Source of the DNA: an uncultured Ignavibacteria bacterium
GTDB lineage: Bacteria; Bacteroidota; Ignavibacteria; SZUA-365
Assembly (NCBI GenBank): GCA_913060595.1
Contig: CAJXSA010000285.1
Location: 1-5,227, forward strand
Length of the DNA stretch: 5,227 nt
Direction of reading: 5' to 3'
Under the pieces are notes generated by a model. The model made no database searches, was not told where the DNA came from, and saw only the letters and a program-made list of their open reading frames with translations. Of the stretch, positions 1 through 5,227 are shown piece by piece (position 1 is the stretch's first letter; each line of letters begins with the position of its first letter). The position numbers and the translations under genes were made by a program.

Positions 1-111
1 CTCTGCTGCACACCGCAGGAAGTGCGCAGCATGATCGCCGACGGTCGAATCTGGGACGGTATGACGCTCGCCGCGTGGGCACTGCTTCAGGAAAGCGAGG
101 GACGCGTATGA
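1..111 (+). CDS. C-terminal end of a probable NUDIX hydrolase (ADP-ribose pyrophosphatase-like), 5' truncated
   Basis: Frame 1 is open from the window edge to a TGA at 109-111 and gives 36 residues. The readable tail contains PQEVRSMIADGRIWDGMTLA. This resembles the last helix region of ADP-ribose pyrophosphatase-type NUDIX proteins, where a proline-led helix (E-E-x-x-x-M-I) is followed by G-x-I-x-D-x-x-T and a small-residue helix. The NUDIX box itself lies outside the window, so the assignment rests on the tail alone and is tentative. If correct, the enzyme would be a cytoplasmic hydrolase of nucleoside diphosphate-linked compounds. Its stop codon overlaps the start of the next gene in ATGA, which points to translational coupling and a shared transcript. 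Confidence 0.55.
   Translation, partial: LCCTPQEVRSMIADGRIWDGMTLAAWALLQESEGRV
97..102 (+). promoter_or_regulatory. Ribosome binding site deciding the namZ start
   Basis: GAGGGA lies five bases before the ATG at 108. It supports that start over the in-frame ATG at 75, which would lie inside the upstream gene and would put an Arg/Lys/Gly-rich stretch ahead of the signal peptide. Confidence 0.6.
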
Positions 112-1385
112 ACGAGCGTGCCGCGCGACACCGGTCCCGCGTCGTGCGGACCGCATTTCTCCTCTTGATGACCGCGGCCGCGTATGCTTCCGCAGGAGCG
201 CAGCCTGCAGGGCCGTCCGTCGCCGGATCAGTCGTGGCGCAGGTCACCCCAGGCTGTGAGGTGCTGCTCGAGGACTCACTGCACCTCCTGACCGGACGCA
301 GGGTTGGACTGCTATGCAATCACACCGCGCGCCTGCGCAACGGCACCTTCCTGTACGACACGCTGCGCTCGATGTCCGTTGTCACGCTCACCGCGCTGTT
401 TTCTCCCGAACACGGCTTCCGCGGAAGCGCGGACGCGGGCGAACACGTGCTTTCGTCCTCGCACGACGGCCTGCCGCTGCACTCACTGTACGGGAACAGC
501 AGAAGGCCGACCGCGGCCATGCTCGAAGACATTGACGTGCTGGTCATGGATCTTCAGGACATCGGGGCTCGCTATTACACGTATATCAGCACGATGATGT
601 ACTGCATCGAGGCTGCGGCGGAGGCCGGTGTCGACGTCGTGCTGCTCGACCGCCCAAATCCCATCGGAGGCGTATCCGTATCCGGTCCGATACGGGAGGA
701 CAGTCTGCGGAGCTTCGTCTCCTATCTCCCTGTTCCCGTGCGTCACGGGATGACCGCCGGAGAACTGGCCCGCATGGCGGTGGGGGAAGGGTGGCTGCGC
801 GGGAAGGCGGCGGCACGCCTGACCGTCGTCCCGATGCGCGGATGGGAACGCCGCATGTATTATGATGAAACCGGACTTCCCTGGGTGCCGCCATCCCCGA
901 ACATCGTTTCGGTTGACGCGGCACTGGCCTATGTCGGGACCTGTCTTCTCGAGGGAAGCAACCTGTCGGAAGGCCGCGGGACGGAAACCCCTTTTCTCCT
1001 TTTCGGTGCCCCGTTCGTCGACAGTGAGGACGCCGCGTCGGCCTTGAACGCGCGCGCGATACCCGGAGTGCATTTTGCGCCTGTGCGATTCGTGCCGCGA
1101 GCGCGGCCCGGCGCATCGCGTCCGCGATATGAAGGTACGGAATGCGGAGGTGTGCGGCTCACGATCACCGACCGGCATCGATTCCCTGCCTGGCGATGCG
1201 GCGTGGAGATACTTCGGTTCTTCCTGCATCGCTATGATGGAAAAATCACATGCACGTCGTATATTTCCTTATTGGCCGGGGCCGCCTCATTCTGCAGCCA
1301 GATTCGTACCGCGCAATCACCCGGATGGGACGACGGGCTGCGCCGCTTTCTCCGCGCCAGGACACCCTACATCATGTATCCGTGA
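108..1385 (+). CDS. namZ: Secreted DUF1343 / NamZ-type exo-beta-N-acetylmuramidase (GH171)
   Basis: The protein has 425 residues from the ATG at 108, chosen because it overlaps the upstream stop (ATGA), has GAGGGA just ahead, and begins a clean signal peptide: Arg-rich residues 1-14, hydrophobic core about 15-27, likely cleavage near ASAGA-Q (residue 31). The mature part shows the DUF1343 landmarks in order: a Rossmann-like start with VGLLCNHTA (66-74), FSPEHGFRG (98-106), the DLQDIGARYYTY block (148-159), DRPNPIGG (181-188), LPWVPPSPNI (257-266) and EGSNLSEGRGTETPF (282-296). The small C-terminal domain ends in the family-typical F-L-x-x-R-x-x-Y-I-M-Y. Characterised members (Bacillus subtilis NamZ/YbbC) release MurNAc from the non-reducing end of peptidoglycan fragments. 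Here it should act in the periplasm in wall recycling or turnover. Nothing appears missing. Family assignment is firm; exact substrate is inferred. Confidence 0.9.
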   Translation: MNERAARHRSRVVRTAFLLLMTAAAYASAGAQPAGPSVAGSVVAQVTPGCEVLLEDSLHLLTGRRVGLLCNHTARLRNGTFLYDTLRSMSVVTLTALFSPEHGFRGSADAGEHVLSSSHDGLPLHSLYGNSRRPTAAMLEDIDVLVMDLQDIGARYYTYISTMMYCIEAAAEAGVDVVLLDRPNPIGGVSVSGPIREDSLRSFVSYLPVPVRHGMTAGELARMAVGEGWLRGKAAARLTVVPMRGWERRMYYDETGLPWVPPSPNIVSVDAALAYVGTCLLEGSNLSEGRGTETPFLLFGAPFVDSEDAASALNARAIPGVHFAPVRFVPRARPGASRPRYEGTECGGVRLTITDRHRFPAWRCGVEILRFFLHRYDGKITCTSYISLLAGAASFCSQIRTAQSPGWDDGLRRFLRARTPYIMYP

Positions 1386-1396
1386 ACGAACCCGAT

Positions 1397-1400
1397 GAGG
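1397..1400 (+). promoter_or_regulatory. Ribosome binding site favouring the lipoprotein start at 1410
   Basis: GAGG ends nine bases before the ATG at 1410. The other in-frame ATG, at 1395, overlaps this motif and has no comparable site of its own, and starting at 1410 gives a compact lipoprotein signal (MKRH followed by a hydrophobic core). Confidence 0.5.
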
Positions 1401-1409
1401 TCCATTCCG

Positions 1410-2525
1410 ATGAAACGTCATGTTCCCGTGCTGATCGCGTTCCTCCTGCTCGGCGCAGTCGCCTGCAACTCGAATCAGCGAGAGGAAGAGGAGGGCCGCT
1501 CTGCTCCGGTTGCGGAAGCCGCGAATGCAGATCCCGGAAACATCCTCACCGATGAGGACCGGGGAGCAACGGTCGCTCTCGAGGCGCCGGTTGCACTGAC
1601 CTACCGTTTCGAAGAAGGAGACCGTTTCGGGTTTCTCATTTCCAATACGCAGCATGTGCGCATGTACCGCGACTCGACCGAAGACGAGAACAACTACCAG
1701 GAGCTCCGGCACTGGTATCGTTTCGAGGTCCTCTCCGCGCGTCCCGGTGGGGGCGGCCGCATGCGCGTCACCTGTGATCGCGTCACGTTCACGGGCACGT
1801 ACACATCGGCGGGAAAGAGCGGCGACGTCGCCTACGATTCCGATGTGGACAACAGCTATGACGTCGAGAAGCGTTTTGCTGAACACAACGCGCCTGTGAA
1901 CGCACCGTTTGAAATAGTGGTGGAGCCTGACGGGCGCATCAGCGGCGTTGACGCGCTGGACGACGTCGTGAAGAATTACCTGCGTGACGACTACCGGACG
2001 ACCAGGCAGCGCGATCGTGAAGCCATCAAGAGCGCGATCGCCGACGCGAAACTCAAGTCCGTCCTGCAGCTCGCGTTTCAGAAGCTGCCCGAATGGCCCG
2101 TGGGGAAGGACTCGACATGGCGATTGATACATCCGGAGACGCTGGGGTATCTCGCCAAGGAGGACATCGCGACCTACACCGTGCGCGACATCGTGTCGTC
2201 TCCCCGTGGGCGCCTCGCGCATATCGACGTCGATATTGTTTCGCGGTACAAGGGCGACAAGACTTTCGACACAGGGCAGGGAATGGCGACGATGGACACC
2301 TTCGATGTAACCGCAGGGGGGCTTACGGTGTTCAACATGCAGAACGGCCGACTGCAGCGGCGCAGTTTGCGAACCGATGTGCATGTGCGCATGTATATCG
2401 AGACACCGGAGGAGCTTAAAAACGTCGCGCCCGACGACCCGCGGTCGAAAAATTTCTGGTGGATGCAGAAGGCATACACCGAGGACAGGATCGAACCGTA
2501 CACGCGAAACGCACAGGACAACTGA
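1410..2525 (+). CDS. Predicted lipoprotein of unknown function
   Basis: The protein has 371 residues from the ATG at 1410. Residues 1-18 form a lipoprotein signal (MKRH, then a Leu/Ile/Val core) with lipobox A-V-A-C and lipidated Cys19. An acidic, low-complexity linker follows (E25-E28 and the Ala/Glu stretch to about 60). The mature domain (about 60-345) looks like beta-rich sheets: ALTYRFEEGDRF opens it, a PDGRISGV turn sits near 173-180, a charged helical segment with RDDYRTTRQRDREAIKSAI lies around 192-210, and KLPEWPVGKDSTWRL lies near 225-239. The F-G-D/LP-x-x-P-V-G-x-x-W pattern recalls exported DUF6263-like proteins of Bacteroidota, but this is recalled pattern similarity only. No catalytic motif is visible. 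It lies 24 bases after namZ and 15 before the HisA-like gene, so it is probably co-transcribed. The role is unknown; it is likely envelope-anchored. Confidence 0.8.
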   Translation: MKRHVPVLIAFLLLGAVACNSNQREEEEGRSAPVAEAANADPGNILTDEDRGATVALEAPVALTYRFEEGDRFGFLISNTQHVRMYRDSTEDENNYQELRHWYRFEVLSARPGGGGRMRVTCDRVTFTGTYTSAGKSGDVAYDSDVDNSYDVEKRFAEHNAPVNAPFEIVVEPDGRISGVDALDDVVKNYLRDDYRTTRQRDREAIKSAIADAKLKSVLQLAFQKLPEWPVGKDSTWRLIHPETLGYLAKEDIATYTVRDIVSSPRGRLAHIDVDIVSRYKGDKTFDTGQGMATMDTFDVTAGGLTVFNMQNGRLQRRSLRTDVHVRMYIETPEELKNVAPDDPRSKNFWWMQKAYTEDRIEPYTRNAQDN

Positions 2526-2540
2526 CGAGCAACGGCACGC

Positions 2541-3299
2541 ATGCTCATAATTCCCGCACTGCATATTCGAGAGGGACGCTGTCTCCGCACCGCGGACGGT
2601 GAGCCCGGTACAGATGGGCAGTACCCCATCGATCCGGTCAGGCTCGCACGCCTCTGGCGCGGAGAAAACGCGAAGGCGCTGCACGTCGTCTCCGTGATGG
2701 ATGCGTGCAGTGATCCGGGCGCAGTGTTCGATGTGCTGTCGGCCATTTCACATGCAGTCGATATTCCCGTGCAGTTCTCCGCTGCCCTTTCGCATACAGA
2801 TGACATCGCACGCGGTTTCGACGAGGCCGGTGTTTCCCGCATGGTGCTTCCGTCCACGTCGCTGGAGGAAGGCAACCTCCTCCCACCCCTGCTCGAACGT
2901 TTCGGCCCACGCAAAATTGTTGTCGAAGCATCGGTCGATGCCGCGGAGATAATTTCCAAGGGTGACGGATCGGAAGAGGCGGAACGCTGGATCGACCGTG
3001 CTGCGCAGTGGAAGCACGCTGGTCTGCAGCGCGTGGTCGTCAGCGACCGCGGGACCGGCGCTTCGCTGCAGGACGGATTTGCCGCCTTCTTGCTTCGCCT
3101 TGCTGAAAGGACTAACTTATCCGTCACGCTGAATGGCTCTGTCCGGGAATACAAGGATCTCAATCTGCTTCAAAATCTCAATCCGAGGAAAATTGATTCC
3201 ATTATTCTCGACGAAGCATTATATTCAAACGCTTTCCCCTGCCAGAAGATCTGGCGCATTGCGGAAAAACAGCTGATCGCTCAGCACAAGCTACTCTGA
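2541..3299 (+). CDS. HisA-fold TIM-barrel protein lacking HisA active-site residues (probable pseudoenzyme or repurposed paralogue)
   Basis: The protein has 252 residues, the usual HisA length. HisA landmarks are recognisable along the chain: MLIIPALHIREGRCLR (1-16), LHVVSVMDA (47-55), VDIPVQ (73-78), KIVVEA (125-130), SDRGTGASLQ (168-177), LNGSV (197-201) and IILDEALY (221-228). HisA (phosphoribosylformimino-AICAR-ribotide isomerase) uses Asp8 and a mid-barrel Asp (127 in the Thermotoga enzyme); here those positions are His8 and Ser131. The D-G-T motif after strand 6 reads G-A-S (173-175). The G-G-G phosphate loop after strand 3 reads S-A-A (80-82), G-G after strand 7 reads G-S, and the strand-8 glycine is Asp224 followed by Glu225. 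The reading frame is intact with normal codons, so it is not a decayed gene. No his genes are adjacent. No signal peptide is seen, so it is likely cytoplasmic. Fold firm; function unknown. There is no clear Shine-Dalgarno before the ATG; the 15-base gap suggests coupling to the lipoprotein gene. Confidence 0.8.
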   Translation: MLIIPALHIREGRCLRTADGEPGTDGQYPIDPVRLARLWRGENAKALHVVSVMDACSDPGAVFDVLSAISHAVDIPVQFSAALSHTDDIARGFDEAGVSRMVLPSTSLEEGNLLPPLLERFGPRKIVVEASVDAAEIISKGDGSEEAERWIDRAAQWKHAGLQRVVVSDRGTGASLQDGFAAFLLRLAERTNLSVTLNGSVREYKDLNLLQNLNPRKIDSIILDEALYSNAFPCQKIWRIAEKQLIAQHKLL

Positions 3300-3374
3300 G
3301 TCTGATGCCCAACACACACGGTCAACGTGGGATTCCATGCACTGATATTTCCCTGTTACGGGTCGGGAAAGTCA

Positions 3375-3402
3375 TTGACATTCGAATCATTATTCGTATA
3401 TT
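3375..3402 (+). promoter_or_regulatory. Predicted sigma70-type promoter for the barrel gene
   Basis: A perfect -35 box TTGACA (3375-3380) is followed after 16 bases by the -10 box TATATT (3397-3402), five of six matches to TATAAT. It lies in the AT-rich gap between two gene blocks and reads toward the barrel gene, with expected transcription start near 3408-3410. It should drive 3571-4359 and probably the propeller gene that follows. The assignment is by consensus only; primary sigma factors in Bacteroidota proper prefer a different -10/-33 pattern, so this sequence fits better with an organism whose sigma factor reads the classic consensus. Confidence 0.65.
3383..3396. promoter_or_regulatory. 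Dyad inside the promoter spacer (possible operator)
   Basis: CGAAT-CATT-ATTCG is a perfect 5-bp inverted repeat lying exactly between the -35 and -10 boxes. A regulator bound there would contact polymerase directly. Short dyads occur by chance, so this is a position-based guess. Confidence 0.3.
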
Positions 3403-3406
3403 CTTG

Positions 3407-3423
3407 TGTGAATATTTTTCACA
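3407..3423. promoter_or_regulatory. Palindrome at the predicted transcription start (possible operator or 5' hairpin)
   Basis: TGTGAA-TATTT-TTCACA has perfect 6-bp arms around a 5-base centre and covers the predicted start site. The arms resemble CRP/FNR-family half-sites (TGTGA...TCACA), but the spacing is seven bases rather than the CRP-typical six. At this position a bound protein would be expected to repress. It could instead be a small hairpin at the mRNA 5' end. Confidence 0.4.
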
Positions 3424-3560
3424 TAAGTTGGCTGTTTTCAACGATTTCTGGGAATCAGGCTCCCGCACTCTCATCACTGCTCGCTCATTTGTTCTTCCGC
3501 TCAAGCGTTGCGTTCCCTTACCTTACTGCAAATAGGTCTTTTTTATTGGTCATTGATATC

Positions 3561-3565
3561 AGGTG
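3561..3565 (+). promoter_or_regulatory. Ribosome binding site deciding the barrel gene start
   Basis: AGGTG sits five bases before the ATG at 3571. The upstream in-frame ATG at 3508 would place a second hydrophobic stretch ahead of the signal peptide, so 3571 is preferred. Confidence 0.6.
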
Positions 3566-3570
3566 TGCTT

Positions 3571-4359
3571 ATGAGATTACCCTTTCTGCGATCTTGTTTT
3601 GTGATCGCGAGCCTGCTGGTCATGTCAAGCGCTGGCATGGCACAGACCGTCTATAGCCCTGACGTCTCTCGTGTTTTTGTCAGCGGCTTCCTGGGGTTGA
3701 ATCACAACACGAACATGGGAGAGTTCAGAACCGACTGCGATTGCAATTTCGAAGGCGGTTTCAACCTCGGAAACATCGGCGCCCAGATCGGTGCGGACAT
3801 CACGTACGCATGGTCACCCTCCTGGGCGGTGATGGCCAAAATCTATTATGACAACAAGCACACCAAGGAATCGTACGAGCGTGACATCGACACGCCGATT
3901 TCCACGGGTTCCGCCGTCGACGTGCGGTCGGTGACCTACGAGGAAATCGGTGACGTGTCGCTTTCGTACCTGACCTTCGGTCTTTTCGCCCGCTGGCAGC
4001 CGCGTCTCGCGCGCTGGTACGTGTTCGCGGGTCCCACCGTCGGTCTGCCCATGGCGGCCACTGTGCGTCATGATCAGGAAATTGTTGATGCGGAGCTGTC
4101 GTACCGCGAACTGCTGGATACGCGTCGTGAAGTATCCACCGGCGAATTCGACGGAACACTTCGACTGGAGGCGATGGTCGGTTTCGGATATGATTATATC
4201 GTCCGGCCGCGCTGGTACATCAACCCTGAGCTCCGTGTTGGATATCCCCTGACGAAAGTCACGGATACGATCACGGACCGGGGCCGTGACATCCCCATCG
4301 ATGATTGGAAAGTGATGTCCGTCCAGTTCTCCATTGGCCTCAAGTACGAAGCCTTCTGA
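3571..4359 (+). CDS. Outer-membrane beta-barrel protein
   Basis: The protein has 262 residues from the ATG at 3571. Residues 1-24 are a Sec signal peptide (MRLPFLRS, hydrophobic core, cleavage after AGMA before Gln25). The mature chain is made of alternating polar/hydrophobic, aromatic-rich strands separated by charged loops, for example SRVFVSGFLGLNHN, IGAQIGADITYAW, AVMAKIYYDNK, YLTFGLFARWQP, RWYVFAGPTVGLP, TLRLEAMVGFGYDY and KVMSVQFSIGLKYEAF. The last strand ends in Phe262, the classic signal for insertion by the BAM complex. The length suits an 8- to 10-strand barrel of the OmpA-N/OMP_b-brl type. No C-terminal OmpA peptidoglycan domain is attached. A Cys-Asp-Cys pair (56 and 58) sits in the first long loop. 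It has its own promoter and is followed 43 bases later by a propeller lipoprotein, suggesting partners in the outer membrane. Ligand or role cannot be read from the sequence. Confidence 0.82.
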   Translation: MRLPFLRSCFVIASLLVMSSAGMAQTVYSPDVSRVFVSGFLGLNHNTNMGEFRTDCDCNFEGGFNLGNIGAQIGADITYAWSPSWAVMAKIYYDNKHTKESYERDIDTPISTGSAVDVRSVTYEEIGDVSLSYLTFGLFARWQPRLARWYVFAGPTVGLPMAATVRHDQEIVDAELSYRELLDTRREVSTGEFDGTLRLEAMVGFGYDYIVRPRWYINPELRVGYPLTKVTDTITDRGRDIPIDDWKVMSVQFSIGLKYEAF

Positions 4360-4402
4360 TCTCCAATTCACGATTCTCCCACACTTTGCGGGTTTGGATT
4401 AC

Positions 4403-5227
4403 ATGCAACGGTACGCTTTCTACATCACAAGCATCATTTTTGTCGCGGTCCTCATGAGCGGCTGCTCCGGCACGGAGCCTGCCGACATCGCACTCGTCAC
4501 TGGCGGTGTGGTGGAAAATGTCGGCGAGAACGTCAACTCCGCGTGGGACGATTACGCACCGGCAGTGACCGCGAACGGTACTTTGTTCTTCACATCGCGT
4601 CGCCCCAACCCCAAGCGTCAGGACTACTGGGACGACGTGTACCGCGTCAATCATATCGAGCGCAACTGGGAAAAGCCCGTGTACCTCTCCGAGGTTATCA
4701 ACACGCCGGAATCCCAGGGCGCCATCTCAATATCTCCCGACGGCCGCACCCTGTACCTGGCGCTCTGCCGCCAGCCGGACGGTTACGGGAAGTGTGACAT
4801 ATACATGGCCGAGTGGAACGATCGCGGCACCGAATGGTCTTCGGCACGCAACCTCGACAACCCCGAGGGCAAGGACCTGCGCATGGAGCCGATCGTCGAC
4901 AACTTCGACCAGATCAACACGACGTACTGGGAATCACAGCCTTCGATTTCCCCTGACGGCCGCACCCTGTATTTCGCGTCGGATCGTCCGGGCGGCTACG
5001 GCGGCACCGACCTGTGGATGTCGCGTCGTCAGCTCGATGGCACATGGGGTCGTCCCGTAAACCTCGGTCCGGATGTGAACACCAAGGGCGAGGAGCGCAC
5101 ACCCTCCATCGCATTTGACGGCCGCACCCTGTATTACGCATCAGACGGTTTCCCCGACGGAGAGAACTCCAAGGCCGCCGGCGGCATGGATCTGTATGTC
5201 ACGCGAAACCAGGGAAGCCGCTGGTCT
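4403..5227 (+). CDS. PD40 beta-propeller lipoprotein, 3' truncated by the window (possibly PD40-OmpA family)
   Basis: The frame from the ATG at 4403 is open to the last base and gives 275 residues with no stop. Residues 1-20 form a lipoprotein signal (MQRY, hydrophobic core, M-S-G) with lipidated Cys21. From about residue 50 the chain consists of PD40 (WD40-like propeller) units. The first is APAVTANGTLFFTSRRP (52-68). SPDGRTLYLA (111-120), SPDGRTLYFASDRPGGYGG (183-201) and FDGRTLYYASDG (238-249) follow. Most units continue with D-x-Y/D-L-W and a W-x-x-P/A-x-x-L strand. Spacing between the Asp-Gly-Arg turns is 72 then 54 residues; the longer gap contains an insert with KDLRMEPIVDNFDQ. In FCB-group bacteria such lipoproteins often end in a peptidoglycan-binding OmpA domain, which cannot be seen here. 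No strong Shine-Dalgarno is visible (GGATT ends five bases before the ATG). It is probably co-transcribed with the barrel gene and acts with it at the outer membrane. Confidence 0.85.
   Translation, partial: MQRYAFYITSIIFVAVLMSGCSGTEPADIALVTGGVVENVGENVNSAWDDYAPAVTANGTLFFTSRRPNPKRQDYWDDVYRVNHIERNWEKPVYLSEVINTPESQGAISISPDGRTLYLALCRQPDGYGKCDIYMAEWNDRGTEWSSARNLDNPEGKDLRMEPIVDNFDQINTTYWESQPSISPDGRTLYFASDRPGGYGGTDLWMSRRQLDGTWGRPVNLGPDVNTKGEERTPSIAFDGRTLYYASDGFPDGENSKAAGGMDLYVTRNQGSRWS
4739..5133 (+). repeat. Three copies of a 17-base motif within the propeller gene
   Basis: GACGGCCGCACCCTGTA occurs identically at 4739-4755, 4955-4971 and 5117-5133, encoding the D-G-R-T-L-Y turn of three successive blades in the same frame. 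The second and third copies are identical over 20 bases. The DNA-level identity reflects blade duplication, strong codon bias, or both. Confidence 0.85.

Larger units (their letters stand above)
3300..3570. other. Intergenic region separating the two transcription units
   Basis: These 271 bases are visibly more AT-rich than the flanking genes. They hold the promoter at 3375-3402, two small dyads (3383-3396 and 3407-3423) and a leader of about 160 nt before the barrel gene. I find no convincing intrinsic terminator for the upstream operon and no RNA gene. Open frames here lack coding character and a ribosome binding site. Confidence 0.6.

Noticed and set aside
676..695. Perfect 7-bp inverted repeat CCGTATC/GATACGG
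   Set aside because: It lies within conserved NamZ coding sequence and has no accompanying signals; best explained as chance.
483..1229. 248-codon open frame on the - strand
   Set aside because: It is the antisense shadow of the well-supported NamZ gene, and its product has no recognisable features.
1317..2684. 455-codon open frame on the - strand
   Set aside because: It lies opposite the lipoprotein gene, which has a clear lipoprotein signal and ribosome binding site. The antisense product is rich in Arg, Cys and His with no domain; long antisense frames are common in GC-rich DNA.
2174..3163. 329-codon open frame on the - strand
   Set aside because: It is opposite the lipoprotein and HisA-like genes; the product is Ser/Arg-rich low complexity with no recognisable motif.
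3241..3285. Two small hairpins (GCCAGA/TCTGGC and GCTGA/TCAGC) at the end of the HisA-like gene
   Set aside because: They are inside coding sequence, short, and lack a T tract; probably chance, although their closeness to the stop codon was noted.
2541..3299. Annotation as functional hisA
   Set aside because: The fold matches, but both catalytic Asp positions and most phosphate-loop glycines are substituted and no his genes adjoin, so the symbol was withheld.
3348..3370. TTTCCC ... GGGAAA inverted repeat after the HisA-like gene as a terminator
   Set aside because: The stem is six pairs with an 11-base loop and no T run follows, so it does not qualify as an intrinsic terminator.
3305..3535. 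76-codon open frame in the intergenic region
   Set aside because: It runs across the promoter and both dyads, has no ribosome binding site, and its product has no recognisable pattern.
3521..3544. Possible attenuator: ACCT/AGGT stem followed by six T before the barrel gene
   Set aside because: The stem has only four pairs around a 10-base loop, too weak to call a terminator.
4378..4392. CCC...GGG structure between barrel and propeller genes as a terminator
   Set aside because: Only three pairs form and there is no T run, so the two genes are left as one probable transcript.

Overview
The window carries six protein genes, all on the + strand, two of them cut by the window edges. It looks like chromosomal DNA of a Gram-negative bacterium of moderately high GC. 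The evidence is two lipoprotein signal peptides, a beta-barrel outer-membrane protein ending in Phe, and a PD40-propeller lipoprotein directly behind it. That outer-membrane gene pairing is typical of the Bacteroidota/Chlorobi/Ignavibacteria (FCB) group. This taxonomic guess is inference from gene style; no rRNA or other marker is present. I see no tRNA, rRNA, CRISPR array, transposase, integrase or attachment site.

Bases 1-3299 form a tight block that is probably one operon. It contains the 3' end of a probable NUDIX hydrolase (1-111), a secreted DUF1343/NamZ-type exo-N-acetylmuramidase overlapping it by ATGA (108-1385), a lipoprotein of unknown function after a 24-base gap (1410-2525), and a HisA-fold TIM-barrel protein after a 15-base gap (2541-3299). 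The HisA-like protein is the most unusual item. Its fold aligns almost without gaps to HisA, but the catalytic Asp residues and most phosphate-gripping glycines are replaced, so it should not be annotated as a working histidine-biosynthesis isomerase.

Bases 3300-3570 are an AT-richer intergenic region with a near-consensus sigma70-type promoter (TTGACA, 16-bp spacer, TATATT), one small dyad inside the promoter spacer and another at the predicted transcription start, followed by a leader of about 160 nt. This promoter should drive the second transcription unit: a 262-residue outer-membrane beta-barrel (3571-4359) and, 43 bases later, a PD40 beta-propeller lipoprotein (4403 to the window end, open at the 3' edge).

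Taken together the window is about the cell envelope: a periplasmic peptidoglycan-cleaving enzyme, an exported lipoprotein, a barrel and a propeller lipoprotein. A degenerate metabolic-enzyme fold of unknown role sits among them. I see no defence or mobile system.
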